This document shows, piece by piece, positions 16,411 through 23,542 of a stretch of 64,000 nt of DNA. The notes under the pieces were generated by a model that saw nothing but the letters and a program-made list of their open reading frames with translations, did no database searches and was not told the origin of the DNA. The first letter of the stretch is position 1. Each line of letters starts with the position of its first letter. The stretch covers positions 1 through 64,000 of the forward strand of contig JAPXRI010000005.1 in NCBI GenBank assembly GCA_033813635.1, given 5' to 3'. The position numbers were made by a program, and so were the translations under genes. The stretch comes from JAPXRI01 sp033813635 (lineage in GTDB: Bacteria; Bacillota; Clostridia; Oscillospirales; QAMX01).

Positions 16411-17136
16411 ATGAATCCGATCGCCTTCCTCGCGGTGCTCGCGGCCTATATCGCCAAGGGAATGACGGGCTTTGCGAATACGCTGATATTTGGCACGATC
16501 ATGAGCTTCACCGCGGACAATATCGCGATTTCGCCATTAGACCTGATTGTCGGCTACCCCTCCAACGTCTACATCGCGTGGAAGGAGCGGAAAAGCGTCT
16601 CGTTGAAAATCTGCGGCGCGCTGTCGCTTTTGGATCTGCTGGGCTGCGCTCTCGGAGTTTTATTTCTCAAGGTCGGGGACGTCAAAGCGGTCAAGATCCT
16701 GTTCGGATTCGCGGTGGTCTTTATCGGCGCGGAGACGCTTTTCCGCGATATGCGAAAGCCGCGGGGAAGGGGCTCGCGGAAGCTGCTGCTGCCGATCGGC
16801 TTTGTCTCCGGGATTTTGAGCGGGCTTTTCGGAATCGGCGCGTTTTTGGTGGCCTATATCGACAGGACGACAGAGAACCGGAGCCAGTTCCGCGGAAATC
16901 TCTGCTTTGTCTTCGCGGTGGAGGCGACGTTCAGGGCGGTCCTCTACGCGGCGACGGGAATCCTCACTGTTGCGATTTTAAAACAGGCGCTGATTTTGCT
17001 GCCGTTTATGGCAGCCGGGTTTGCTCTCGGCGTTTATTTTTCGAATAGGGTAAAAGAGCGCGCGTTCAAAAAGGTCGTGGCGGCGCTGCTAATCTTATCC
17101 GGAATATCGCTGGCCGTCGCGAACCTCGTAAGATAA
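16411..17136 (+). CDS. TauE/SafE family permease
   Basis: A 241-residue integral membrane protein with about seven to eight hydrophobic segments and two homologous halves, as usual for the sulfite exporter TauE/SafE family. GFVSGILSGLFGIG (about 130-143) is the characteristic second-half motif; in the first half the equivalent is AYIAKGMTGFANT (11-23). It is probably an exporter or uptake carrier for a small anion such as a sulfur compound. It follows rsmG by 15 bp and is ended by the terminator at 17145. Confidence 0.85.
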   Translation: MNPIAFLAVLAAYIAKGMTGFANTLIFGTIMSFTADNIAISPLDLIVGYPSNVYIAWKERKSVSLKICGALSLLDLLGCALGVLFLKVGDVKAVKILFGFAVVFIGAETLFRDMRKPRGRGSRKLLLPIGFVSGILSGLFGIGAFLVAYIDRTTENRSQFRGNLCFVFAVEATFRAVLYAATGILTVAILKQALILLPFMAAGFALGVYFSNRVKERAFKKVVAALLILSGISLAVANLVR

Positions 17137-17144
17137 TCAAAAAA

Positions 17145-17178
17145 CCGGGTATAACGCGAATACAAGCGTTATACCCGG
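17145..17178 (+). terminator. Intrinsic terminator
   Basis: A 13-bp perfect inverted repeat (17145-17157 with 17166-17178) with an 8-nt loop, followed by CTTTGCCTGTT and preceded by AAAAAA. It closes the mnmE-to-permease transcript and could also end the minus-strand small-protein operon (AAAAAA reads TTTTTT there). Confidence 0.8.
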
Positions 17179-17206
17179 CTTTGCCTGTTAAGTAAGCGCT
17201 TTATCC

Positions 17207-17344
17207 CTACCGGATCAGGGTTCTCTGAACAAGCAGGGTGACTTCGCCCACCGTTTTATCCTTTTTCCGCAGAGCTTCGGCGATCTCCCGGAGCGAGGGT
17301 ATTTCTTTAAGGATAAAAGAGATGCGCGAAAGAAGATTTTGCAT
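17207..17344 (-). CDS. Small protein (45 aa) coupled to an XRE regulator
   Basis: A 45-residue open frame, MQNLLSRISFILKEIPS and onward, ending TLLVQRTLIR. It starts one base after the stop codon of the XRE gene, and its binding site AAAGGAG lies inside the last codons of that gene, so translation is probably coupled. The N-terminal 15 residues form a potential amphipathic helix; the rest is charged. It ends just before the two-way terminator at 17145. Such small partners of XRE regulators are sometimes antitoxins, toxins or modulators, but no family is recognised. Confidence 0.65.
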   Translation of the reverse strand: MQNLLSRISFILKEIPSLREIAEALRKKDKTVGEVTLLVQRTLIR

Positions 17345-17345
17345 A

Positions 17346-17567
17346 TTAACCGCTCCTTTCGGTGATATCGGGGGACAGCAGCGCGTCGAGGGACACCCCG
17401 AGGGTACGGGCGAGGGGGTATAAAAGCATGATATCCGGGCAGGAAATATCGTTTTCCCACTTCGACACGGCCTGCGCGGACACCCCCATGCGCAGGGCGA
17501 GCTGCTTTTGTGTGTAGTTTTTATTCTTTCTGAAACGCTGTATTCTCGCGCCGAGCAGAAAATTCAT
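17346..17567 (-). CDS. XRE-family helix-turn-helix regulator
   Basis: A 73-residue protein consisting almost entirely of a Cro/CI-type helix-turn-helix (about 6-62). YTQKQLALRMGVSAQAVSKWEND (18-40) is the recognition unit, and VSLDALLSPD closes the fifth helix. GAGGAAGGA precedes the ATG. The gene shares its last codons with the ribosome binding site of the 45-residue protein downstream. It is probably autoregulatory; its targets are unknown. Confidence 0.88.
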   Translation of the reverse strand: MNFLLGARIQRFRKNKNYTQKQLALRMGVSAQAVSKWENDISCPDIMLLYPLARTLGVSLDALLSPDITERSG

Positions 17568-17646
17568 AATATTCCTTCCTCTCCGTTATAATAATATCCG
17601 AATAACAGCAATCCGCGCCGCCGGATACCTAAATTTAAGCATAAAA

Positions 17647-17684
17647 AAGCGGCGGCATACGGGAAAGTCCGCATGCCGCCGCTT
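17647..17684 (-). terminator. Intrinsic terminator of the 28-residue mini-gene
   Basis: A 12-bp stem (17647-17658 with 17673-17684) continued by an inner CGG/CCG, with TTTTTT following on the minus strand. It lies 20 nt past the stop codon of the 28-residue frame. Confidence 0.8.
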
Positions 17685-17703
17685 CATCTTCGTTTAGATC
17701 GCA

Positions 17704-17790
17704 TCAGAAAAAAAGCGACAGGGGTACAGACCATGCCCGAAAGACATAATTGTTGCCGGAATATGCGCCGTTATTGATGAAGCTGAACAT
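17704..17790 (-). CDS. Small protein (28 aa) in its own transcription unit
   Basis: A 28-residue frame beginning MFSFINNGAYSGNNY and ending PLSLFF. The ribosome binding site is near perfect: GAAAGGAGG, 7 nt before the ATG. A promoter with correct spacing lies about 27 nt upstream and a strong terminator 20 nt downstream, so every signal of a real gene is present in under 210 bp. The peptide is uncharged apart from one arginine, with an aromatic/hydrophobic C-terminus. It has no recognised family. It could be a signalling peptide, a membrane-active peptide or a regulatory leader. Confidence 0.65.
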   Translation of the reverse strand: MFSFINNGAYSGNNYVFRAWSVPLSLFF

Positions 17791-17823
17791 GACCGTACCT
17801 CCTTTCGTAATAATTTCGCCGAA

Positions 17824-17852
17824 AGTATATCATGTATTAAATACAAATGCAA
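17824..17852 (-). promoter_or_regulatory. Promoter of the 28-residue mini-gene
   Basis: On the minus strand TTGCAT (17847-17852) and TATACT (17824-17829) are 17 bp apart, giving a start near 17817. Confidence 0.7.
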
Positions 17853-17921
17853 GCCCTGACAACCAACGGTTGATACAATTTTTCAATGAGTTTCAAAGCG
17901 CCGCGGGCGGGCGCGGAACCG

Positions 17922-17951
17922 TTGACAGCGCGGCCGCCGGAGTGGTAACAT
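17922..17951 (+). promoter_or_regulatory. Possible promoter of the tgt-like/rmt operon
   Basis: TTGACA (17922-17927), an 18-bp GC-rich spacer and TAACAT (17946-17951) lie about 65 bp before the tgt-like start. The -10 box is imperfect, so expression may be modest or regulated. Confidence 0.45.
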
Positions 17952-18014
17952 ATAGAAACAGGAAGCCGTCCGGTTTAAGCGCAGAGCGCCGGAAATAAAA
18001 AGGAGACTTGACCG

Positions 18015-19112
18015 ATGAACGAAATCAGGCTGCTGCACGGGACGGTGCGGTTCCCGGCGTTTTTTCCGGACGGGACGTACGGCGTCGTCAAAGCGACGGA
18101 CAGCGCCGACCTCGCCGGCTGCGGCGTCGGCGGCATCGTAATGAACGCCTTTCACCTTTACGCCAAGCCCGGAATATCGATTTTGAAAAAACATGGCGGG
18201 ATTAACGCCTTTATCGGGTATGACCGGCCGGTGCTCACCGATTCGGGCGGGTTTCAGGTGTTTTCGCTGCTGCGCGAGAACGCGAAAAACGGCTGCGTCC
18301 GCGAAAACGATATTATCTTGCGGCCGAATCAGGACGCGGAAAAGATAATTTACTCCCCCGAAAAATGCGTTCAGTTTCAGTTCGCGATACGCTCGGACAT
18401 CATCATGTGTCTCGACTACTGCACCCACCCGGACGACGCCCCGGAGGTGCAGCAAAAATCGGTTGAGACGACGATCCGCTGGGCGAAAAAATGCAGAGCG
18501 GAGTATCAAATACAGCTTAAAAACTACAAATACACCTCAGACCGCAGGCCGCTGCTCTTCGGAATCATCCAGGGCGGAAACGACCGGGAGCTCAGACGCT
18601 ACTGCGCCGAGAGGCTGATTGAGATAGGCTTCGACGGCTTCGGGTTCGGCGGATGGCCCCTCGACAGCGAGGGAAAGCTTACGGCGGATATTCTTAAATA
18701 CACCGCCGAGCTGATGCCCGCAGGCGGCGTCAGATACGCGATGGGGCTCGGAAAGCCGGAGGAGATCGTCGCCCTGGCCGACATGGGCTACGATCTTTTC
18801 GACTGCGTGATTCCCACAAGGGAGGCACGGCACCAGAGGCTCTACGTCTACACCGCTGCTTCCGCGTCCGATATTGATATCCGGGCGGATAAGTTTTACA
18901 AGTACCTCTACATTATGGACGACAAGTATACCGCGGACACCGGACCGGTCTCCGCGGCCTGCGACTGCCTATGCTGCAGAAAATATTCGAGATCGTACCT
19001 AAAGCACCTTTTCACCCTGGGGGACCCGCTAGCGCAGCGGCTCGCGACGATACACAACCTGAGATTTTACACGATGCTGACCGAAAGGCTGCAAAAAGAG
19101 AGGGAGAGATGA
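18015..19112 (+). CDS. Divergent tRNA-guanine transglycosylase-like protein
   Basis: A 365-residue protein of the TGT family, which exchanges a guanine in tRNA for a deazaguanine base. The base-exchange residues can be placed: D76 in LTDSGGFQVFS, D134 in DIIMCLDYC, Q186 in GIIQGG and the nucleophile D263 in FDCVIPTR. The zinc site is C316, C318, C321 and H331. However, the usual GGLAVGE loop that reads the base is replaced by FGGWPLDSEGK (211-221), and the N-terminal region differs from housekeeping TGTs. The substrate base or the RNA may therefore differ. AAAGGAG precedes the ATG. The stop codon overlaps the start of an Rmt-type rRNA methylase (ATGA), so the two are translationally coupled. 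Confidence 0.88.
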   Translation: MNEIRLLHGTVRFPAFFPDGTYGVVKATDSADLAGCGVGGIVMNAFHLYAKPGISILKKHGGINAFIGYDRPVLTDSGGFQVFSLLRENAKNGCVRENDIILRPNQDAEKIIYSPEKCVQFQFAIRSDIIMCLDYCTHPDDAPEVQQKSVETTIRWAKKCRAEYQIQLKNYKYTSDRRPLLFGIIQGGNDRELRRYCAERLIEIGFDGFGFGGWPLDSEGKLTADILKYTAELMPAGGVRYAMGLGKPEEIVALADMGYDLFDCVIPTREARHQRLYVYTAASASDIDIRADKFYKYLYIMDDKYTADTGPVSAACDCLCCRKYSRSYLKHLFTLGDPLAQRLATIHNLRFYTMLTERLQKERER

Positions 19113-19897
19113 GCGCGGAAGAGATTTTCAAACGCGTGAAGGCCTCGAAAAAATACGGGTGCATCTGCGACGAGACAATCATGCGGCTCGCCGGCAGCGA
19201 AGCGGAGAAGCGCGTATCGGAAAAAGACGCCGTCAAGGCGGTTAAGACGCGGCTCCACGTGATCGCGGGGGCGTTTTCGGAGAGCGGGAAGCTCGCGGAG
19301 GCCGAAAAGCTGCTTGACGCGTGGAGCGCGGAAAACGGCGGAGAGATCGCGGAACGGATTCTCGGGCTGCACAAATCGTCGGCCGAGCGAATGGGCTTTG
19401 GACGGGAAATGTACCGGGACATCCTCGGCGCCGTCGGCGAGGGGGGAGCGGTCCTCGACATAGCCTGCGGACTTAACCCGTTTGCCGCTCCGCTGATGGG
19501 CAGGATTGACAGGTATATCGCGACCGACATCGACACGCGCGTCGTCAGCCTGGTCAACCGTTTTTTCGGGCTGGCGGGCATACCCGGAGTGGCCATTGCG
19601 AGCGATGTTTTATACAGGATCCCGGTCAACAGGGTGAAAAACACGCTGCTTTTCAAAATTGTCCCGCTGCTTGAACAGCAGAAAAAGGGTTTTTCCGCGG
19701 AGCTTGCGGAGAGCCTTGATTCCGAGTTTCTGACAATTACGTTTCCCACCCGGAGCCTGTCCGGGAAAAACGTGGGGATGGCGGGATTTTACCGCGATTT
19801 TATCAGGGCGTCGTTCCCGGAGGACAGGTTCCGATTCTGTTTCGATAAGGAATATCAAAACGAGCTGTTGTACATTATCAGACGAAAGAAACGTTGA
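19109..19897 (+). CDS. ArmA/Rmt-type 16S rRNA (guanine1405-N7)-methyltransferase
   Basis: A 262-residue protein matching, from memory, the aminoglycoside-resistance methylase family (RmtB has 251 residues). The shared blocks appear in the right order: KASKKYGCICDETIMRL (11-27), KTRLHVIAGAF (46-56), LHKSSAERM (87-95), the SAM motif VLDIACGLNPFA (115-126), FKIVPLLEQQKKG (182-194), TFPTRSLSGKNVGM (211-224) and NELLYIIRRK (251-260). These enzymes methylate G1405 in the decoding site and block 4,6-disubstituted deoxystreptamines such as gentamicin and amikacin. The start ATG overlaps the stop of the TGT-like gene; a longer frame to 18971 lies inside that gene and is rejected. Base composition matches the surroundings, so recent transfer is not obvious. 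Confidence 0.88.
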   Translation: MSAEEIFKRVKASKKYGCICDETIMRLAGSEAEKRVSEKDAVKAVKTRLHVIAGAFSESGKLAEAEKLLDAWSAENGGEIAERILGLHKSSAERMGFGREMYRDILGAVGEGGAVLDIACGLNPFAAPLMGRIDRYIATDIDTRVVSLVNRFFGLAGIPGVAIASDVLYRIPVNRVKNTLLFKIVPLLEQQKKGFSAELAESLDSEFLTITFPTRSLSGKNVGMAGFYRDFIRASFPEDRFRFCFDKEYQNELLYIIRRKKR

Positions 19898-19962
19898 TAT
19901 TTTCCCGCGGCACGAAGGATTTTAACCGCGAAAATTGATATTTCTTAAACTTTTGGGGAAGA

Positions 19963-20847
19963 ATGGAGAATGAGATGGGCAGGTTGTATGTCGTCGCCAC
20001 CCCGATAGGCAATTTATCGGATATCTCGCAGCGTGCGCTGGAGACGCTTAAAAGCGTTAATCTGATTGCCGCGGAGGATACCAGGAGAACGCTTGCACTG
20101 TTATCCCACTTTGAAATAAAAACTCCGGTGGTTTCCTACCATAAATTCAACGAGAACGACAGAAGCCGCGAGATCGTCGACAAAATTCTACGCGAGGGCG
20201 TCGACGTGGCTCTGGTGTCCGACGCCGGTACGCCGTGCATATCCGATCCCGGCTGCGCGCTGGTCGGCATGGCGCGGGACATGGGCGTCGAGGTGGTGGG
20301 CATACCCGGGCCGTCCGCCGCCGTCACGGCGCTGTCGGTCTGCGGCTTTGAGTTTGCGAGGTTCACCTTTATGGGTTTTGTTCCCAGAGCTAAAAAGGAG
20401 AGGGAAGCATATTTCGAAACCCTTTGCGTCTCTGAGGTGGACACGTTTGTGCTCTATGAATCGCCGAACCGGATTATAAAAACCCTCGGGGAGCTCTCCG
20501 GAATCCTGCCGGGAAGCCGCGTGTTCGTGATAAACGATATGACGAAATTCTACGAGAAAGCCTACCGCGGCGGCATCTCCGCGGTGGCGGCCCAGCTCGG
20601 CGCCGCGGAAAAATCGGACCTCGGCGAGTACACCGTGGTTTTGCAGAGGCATGCGAAAAAGGCGGAGGGCGAAAAAGAGGAAAATGTGCTTTCCGCGGAG
20701 GCGCTGCTGGTGGAGCGGATGGTCAGATCCGGGTGCACGCTGAAGCAGGCCGTGGAAGAGGTCGGAAAAATGGGGCCGGGGATCGGCAAAAACGACGCGT
20801 ATAGGGCGTCGCTGAATCTGAAAAAGCTGTTTTCGGCCGGAGAATAA
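19963..20847 (+). CDS. rsmI: 16S rRNA (cytidine1402-2'-O)-methyltransferase RsmI
   Basis: A 294-residue SAM-dependent tetrapyrrole-methylase-fold protein. The N-terminal ATPIGNLSD (12-20), AEDTRRT and VSDAGTPCISDPG are RsmI signatures, and a C-terminal RsmI-type helical domain follows. It makes Cm1402 in the P-site region of 16S rRNA. ATG 19963 follows GGGGAAG; a second ATG at 19975 has GGAG at proper distance and would shorten the protein by four residues. It lies 65 bp after the Rmt gene, so three decoding-centre RNA modifiers may share one transcript. Confidence 0.95.
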   Translation: MENEMGRLYVVATPIGNLSDISQRALETLKSVNLIAAEDTRRTLALLSHFEIKTPVVSYHKFNENDRSREIVDKILREGVDVALVSDAGTPCISDPGCALVGMARDMGVEVVGIPGPSAAVTALSVCGFEFARFTFMGFVPRAKKEREAYFETLCVSEVDTFVLYESPNRIIKTLGELSGILPGSRVFVINDMTKFYEKAYRGGISAVAAQLGAAEKSDLGEYTVVLQRHAKKAEGEKEENVLSAEALLVERMVRSGCTLKQAVEEVGKMGPGIGKNDAYRASLNLKKLFSAGE

Positions 20848-20886
20848 AGTTTCGGACAGCGTGTCATAAAAAAATGAAATTTCCGC

Positions 20887-20915
20887 TTGACAAACGGAAT
20901 TTTTTACGGTATTAT
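20887..20915 (+). promoter_or_regulatory. Promoter of the ribosomal protein operon
   Basis: TTGACA (20887-20892) and TATTAT (20910-20915) are 17 bp apart; a perfect TATAAT also sits at 20913-20918. It is the best promoter between rsmI and rpsJ and would start a transcript about 510 nt upstream of the first gene. Confidence 0.75.
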
Positions 20916-20918
20916 AAT

Positions 20919-21433
20919 CAGGCGTCACCATGGAGCTGCGATGATGCGGGAGGTTGCCGTTGAAATATTACGGGTTTTTCCGCGGAGTATGTCCGGAAGA
21001 ACGCGGCCTTTGAAAACGGGCCGATAGGTTCTTCGCAATCGGGCGGTTGGGATTTTTCTCAAATGGATTTTCGCGTCAAAGAAAGGCGTATTGCGGTTTT
21101 TCAGAACGGAAGTGTGCCGGGATCGGCATAACCCCGAAAGGCCGCGGTCTCCGCTGATGTTTTGACGGTGCTTATCCTTGCCGGTTTGCGAAAGGCTTTG
21201 CGCGCGAAAGCTGCGCGCATAAGCGTCGTTAAAGCCGGTTATTATTATGGCCACGGCGAGAAACGCTTGGCCGGTTGTTTGAAAAACCCCGTCCGTACGC
21301 AGAAATCCGCCGGCAAACAGTCATATTTAAGGCGGGTAGACCATAGGCGGCGGTGCTTATAAGGCGCCGGAAAACGGTGACGACTTCATTATTATATTTC
21401 GCCTATGCGTACGAACAATAGGGAGGAAGAAAA
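20919..21433 (+). promoter_or_regulatory. Long 5' leader of the S10 operon, no gene seen
   Basis: About 515 nt between the promoter and rpsJ hold no convincing coding frame. Short frames exist on both strands, but they lack ribosome binding sites or have poor composition. Local hairpins occur, for example GCGCGC with GCGCGC near 21200, and the last 60 nt are AT-rich. A leader of this length suggests transcript-level control, for example autogenous regulation by L4 as in enterobacteria. No known leader motif could be matched by eye. Confidence 0.45.
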
Positions 21434-21748
21434 ATGGCTACGAAGACAGACAGGATCAGAATCAGGCTGAAGGCGTACGATCACCAGCTGATCGATCAGA
21501 CCGCGGAAAGAATCGTCGAGACCGCGAAACGCACGGGCGCGAAGGTTTCGGGCCCGATACCGCTTCCGACGAAGAAAGAGATTATCACGATACTCCGCGC
21601 GGTGCACAAATACAAAGACAGCCGCGAGCAGTTTGAGCGCAGGACGCACAAGCGTCTGATCGACATCCTTAACCCGACGCCGAAGACCGTCGAGGCGCTC
21701 ACGCAGTTCGATCTGCCGTCCGGCGTAGAGATCGAGACGAAGGTATAA
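21434..21748 (+). CDS. rpsJ: 30S ribosomal protein S10
   Basis: A 104-residue S10, complete and typical: the N-terminal RIRIRLKAYDHQLID and the extended loop with SGPIPLPTKKEI are intact. S10 sits in the 30S head and also pairs with NusB in antitermination. GGGAGG precedes the ATG. It is the first gene of the 15.5-kb ribosomal operon, after the long leader. The usual upstream partners (rpsL, rpsG, fusA, tuf) are not adjacent here. Confidence 0.98.
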   Translation: MATKTDRIRIRLKAYDHQLIDQTAERIVETAKRTGAKVSGPIPLPTKKEIITILRAVHKYKDSREQFERRTHKRLIDILNPTPKTVEALTQFDLPSGVEIETKV

Positions 21749-21922
21749 GCCCGAAAGTCCGTTTTAAGGTCCGGATTTTGCGCTCTGCCGTTGAAAAACG
21801 GGCCGCGCCGGTAAAAAACGGACGAAAGATCGCTTGTTTCCGGTTTCGCCTCCGGGCGGGACGGGTCAAGTTGGCGCGAACAGCGTCAACCAATAACCTT
21901 AAATAAGAAAGAGGGACAAAAA

Positions 21923-22558
21923 ATGAAGAAAGCTATCATCGGCAAAAAGGTCGGTATGGCGCAGATCTTCGATGAAAACGGCAAGGTCATCCCGGTCACT
22001 GTTATTGAGGCCGGTCCGTGCGTAGTCGTTCAGAAGAAGACTGTTGAAAAAGAGGGCTATAATTCCGTGCAGCTCGGGTTTGAAGACGTCGCGGAACGCA
22101 AGCTGCCCAAGGGCGCGCTCGGACACCTGAAAAAGGCGGGCGTCGCGCCCAAAAAGGTTTTAAAAGAGTTCAGACTGGATGACTGTTCGGCTCTCAACGT
22201 CGGCGACATTATAAAGGCCGACGTGTTCGCCGAGGGCGACAGGGTCGACGTCACCGGTACCAGCAAGGGTAAGGGATACCAGGGCGTTGTCAAACGCTGG
22301 GGACAGGCAATGCAGCATGAATCGCACGGCGTAGGCCCGGTGCACCGTTCTCCGGGTTCGATGGGCGCCAATACCGATCCGTCAAGGGTCATGCCCGGCA
22401 AGCATCTGGCAGGACACATGGGCGTCGAGCAGTCCACGTCCATCAACTTAGACGTTGTGAAGGTCGACGCGGATCTGAACCTGATAGCGGTGCGCGGCGC
22501 GGTTCCCGGTCCAAAGGGCGGCATTGTGTTTTTGAAAAACACAAGCAAGTCGAAGTAG
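21923..22558 (+). CDS. rplC: 50S ribosomal protein L3
   Basis: A 211-residue L3, beginning MKKAIIGKKVGMAQIFDENG. The central loop that approaches the peptidyl transferase centre reads RWGQAMQHESHGVGPVHRSPGSMG, fairly divergent from the common form but with the conserved HG and GSMG. The 174-bp spacer after rpsJ contains a hairpin (21870-21890) just before the AGAGGG binding site, possibly a second control point. Confidence 0.98.
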   Translation: MKKAIIGKKVGMAQIFDENGKVIPVTVIEAGPCVVVQKKTVEKEGYNSVQLGFEDVAERKLPKGALGHLKKAGVAPKKVLKEFRLDDCSALNVGDIIKADVFAEGDRVDVTGTSKGKGYQGVVKRWGQAMQHESHGVGPVHRSPGSMGANTDPSRVMPGKHLAGHMGVEQSTSINLDVVKVDADLNLIAVRGAVPGPKGGIVFLKNTSKSK

Positions 22559-22585
22559 CCGCTATGAGAGGAGGACATATTAGAC

Positions 22586-23209
22586 ATGCTTAAGACGAAA
22601 GTTTTGAATATGGCCGGCGAGGAAGTCGGCGAGATCGAAATAAGCGAGGAGATTTTCGGCGTTGAGCCCAATAAAAGCGTAATGCACGAGGTCGTTAAGA
22701 ATTACCTCGCGAACCAGCGCCAGGGCACGCAGTCCACGCTGACGCGCGCTGAAGTCAGCGGCGGCGGCGCCAAGCCGTACCGCCAGAAGGGTACCGGCAG
22801 GGCCCGTCAGGGTTCGACGAGGGCTCCGCAGTGGACCCACGGCGGCATCGCGCTCGGTCCGAAACCGCGCTCCTACAGCTACACGGTCAACAAGAAAGTC
22901 AGACGCCTCGCGCTTAAGGGCGCGCTGTCGTCCAAGTTCGCGGAAAACCGCCTTATTGTTATCGACGAGATTAAGTTCGAGAAACCCAAGACGAAAGACT
23001 TCGCGGCGTTCCTGAACTCCGTCGGCGCGGGCGAGAAGGCGCTTGTAGTAACCGCCTTTGCGGACAGCGCGGTGGTGCTCGGAGGCAGAAACCTCAGAGG
23101 CGTTAAGACTGCGATGGCGAACACGATCAATACCTACGACGTTTTGAAATACGATTCTCTCGTGCTGGACAAAGCGTCTCTGGCGGTAATCGAGGAGGTA
23201 TTTGCGTAA
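22586..23209 (+). CDS. rplD: 50S ribosomal protein L4
   Basis: A 207-residue L4. The extended loop with KPYRQKGTGRARQGS, which lines the exit tunnel, is intact. A GAGAGGAGG site precedes the ATG. In enterobacteria L4 represses its own operon through the leader; whether this happens here is unknown, but the leader is long enough. Its stop codon overlaps the rplW start (TAATG). Confidence 0.98.
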   Translation: MLKTKVLNMAGEEVGEIEISEEIFGVEPNKSVMHEVVKNYLANQRQGTQSTLTRAEVSGGGAKPYRQKGTGRARQGSTRAPQWTHGGIALGPKPRSYSYTVNKKVRRLALKGALSSKFAENRLIVIDEIKFEKPKTKDFAAFLNSVGAGEKALVVTAFADSAVVLGGRNLRGVKTAMANTINTYDVLKYDSLVLDKASLAVIEEVFA

Positions 23210-23508
23210 TGAAAACGGCACACGACATTATTATCAGACCGATCGTCACAGAGAGATCGACGAGCGGCATTTCGGATCGCAAATACACCTTTGAGGTTGC
23301 GGCTGACGCGACGAAAATCGACATCCGCAACGCCGTCGAGGAAGCGTTCGGCGTCAAGGTTGAGTCTGTCAACGTGATGAACGTCCGCGGCGTAAAGAAG
23401 AGACTTTCCATGGGACGCCCGGAGGGGTATACGCCTTCGTGGAAAAAAGCGATCGTCAGGCTGAAGAAGGATTCCAAGACGATCGAATTCTTCGACAGCT
23501 TAATGTAG
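23209..23508 (+). CDS. rplW: 50S ribosomal protein L23
   Basis: A 99-residue L23, with DIIIRPIVTERS near the start and the long loop VMNVRGVKKRLSMGRPEGYTPSWKKA. L23 forms the docking site for trigger factor and SRP at the tunnel exit. It is translationally coupled to rplD by a one-base overlap. Confidence 0.98.
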   Translation: MKTAHDIIIRPIVTERSTSGISDRKYTFEVAADATKIDIRNAVEEAFGVKVESVNVMNVRGVKKRLSMGRPEGYTPSWKKAIVRLKKDSKTIEFFDSLM

Positions 23509-23542
23509 AGCGGCAAGCCGAAAATGAAGGAGTGAAATTTAA

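Noticed and set aside
20941..21027. A 28-codon frame (MMREVAVE...) in the S10 leader
   Set aside because: Only a weak GGAG is upstream and the composition is poor; other short frames in the leader (20925-21254 minus, 21162-21362 plus) are no better.
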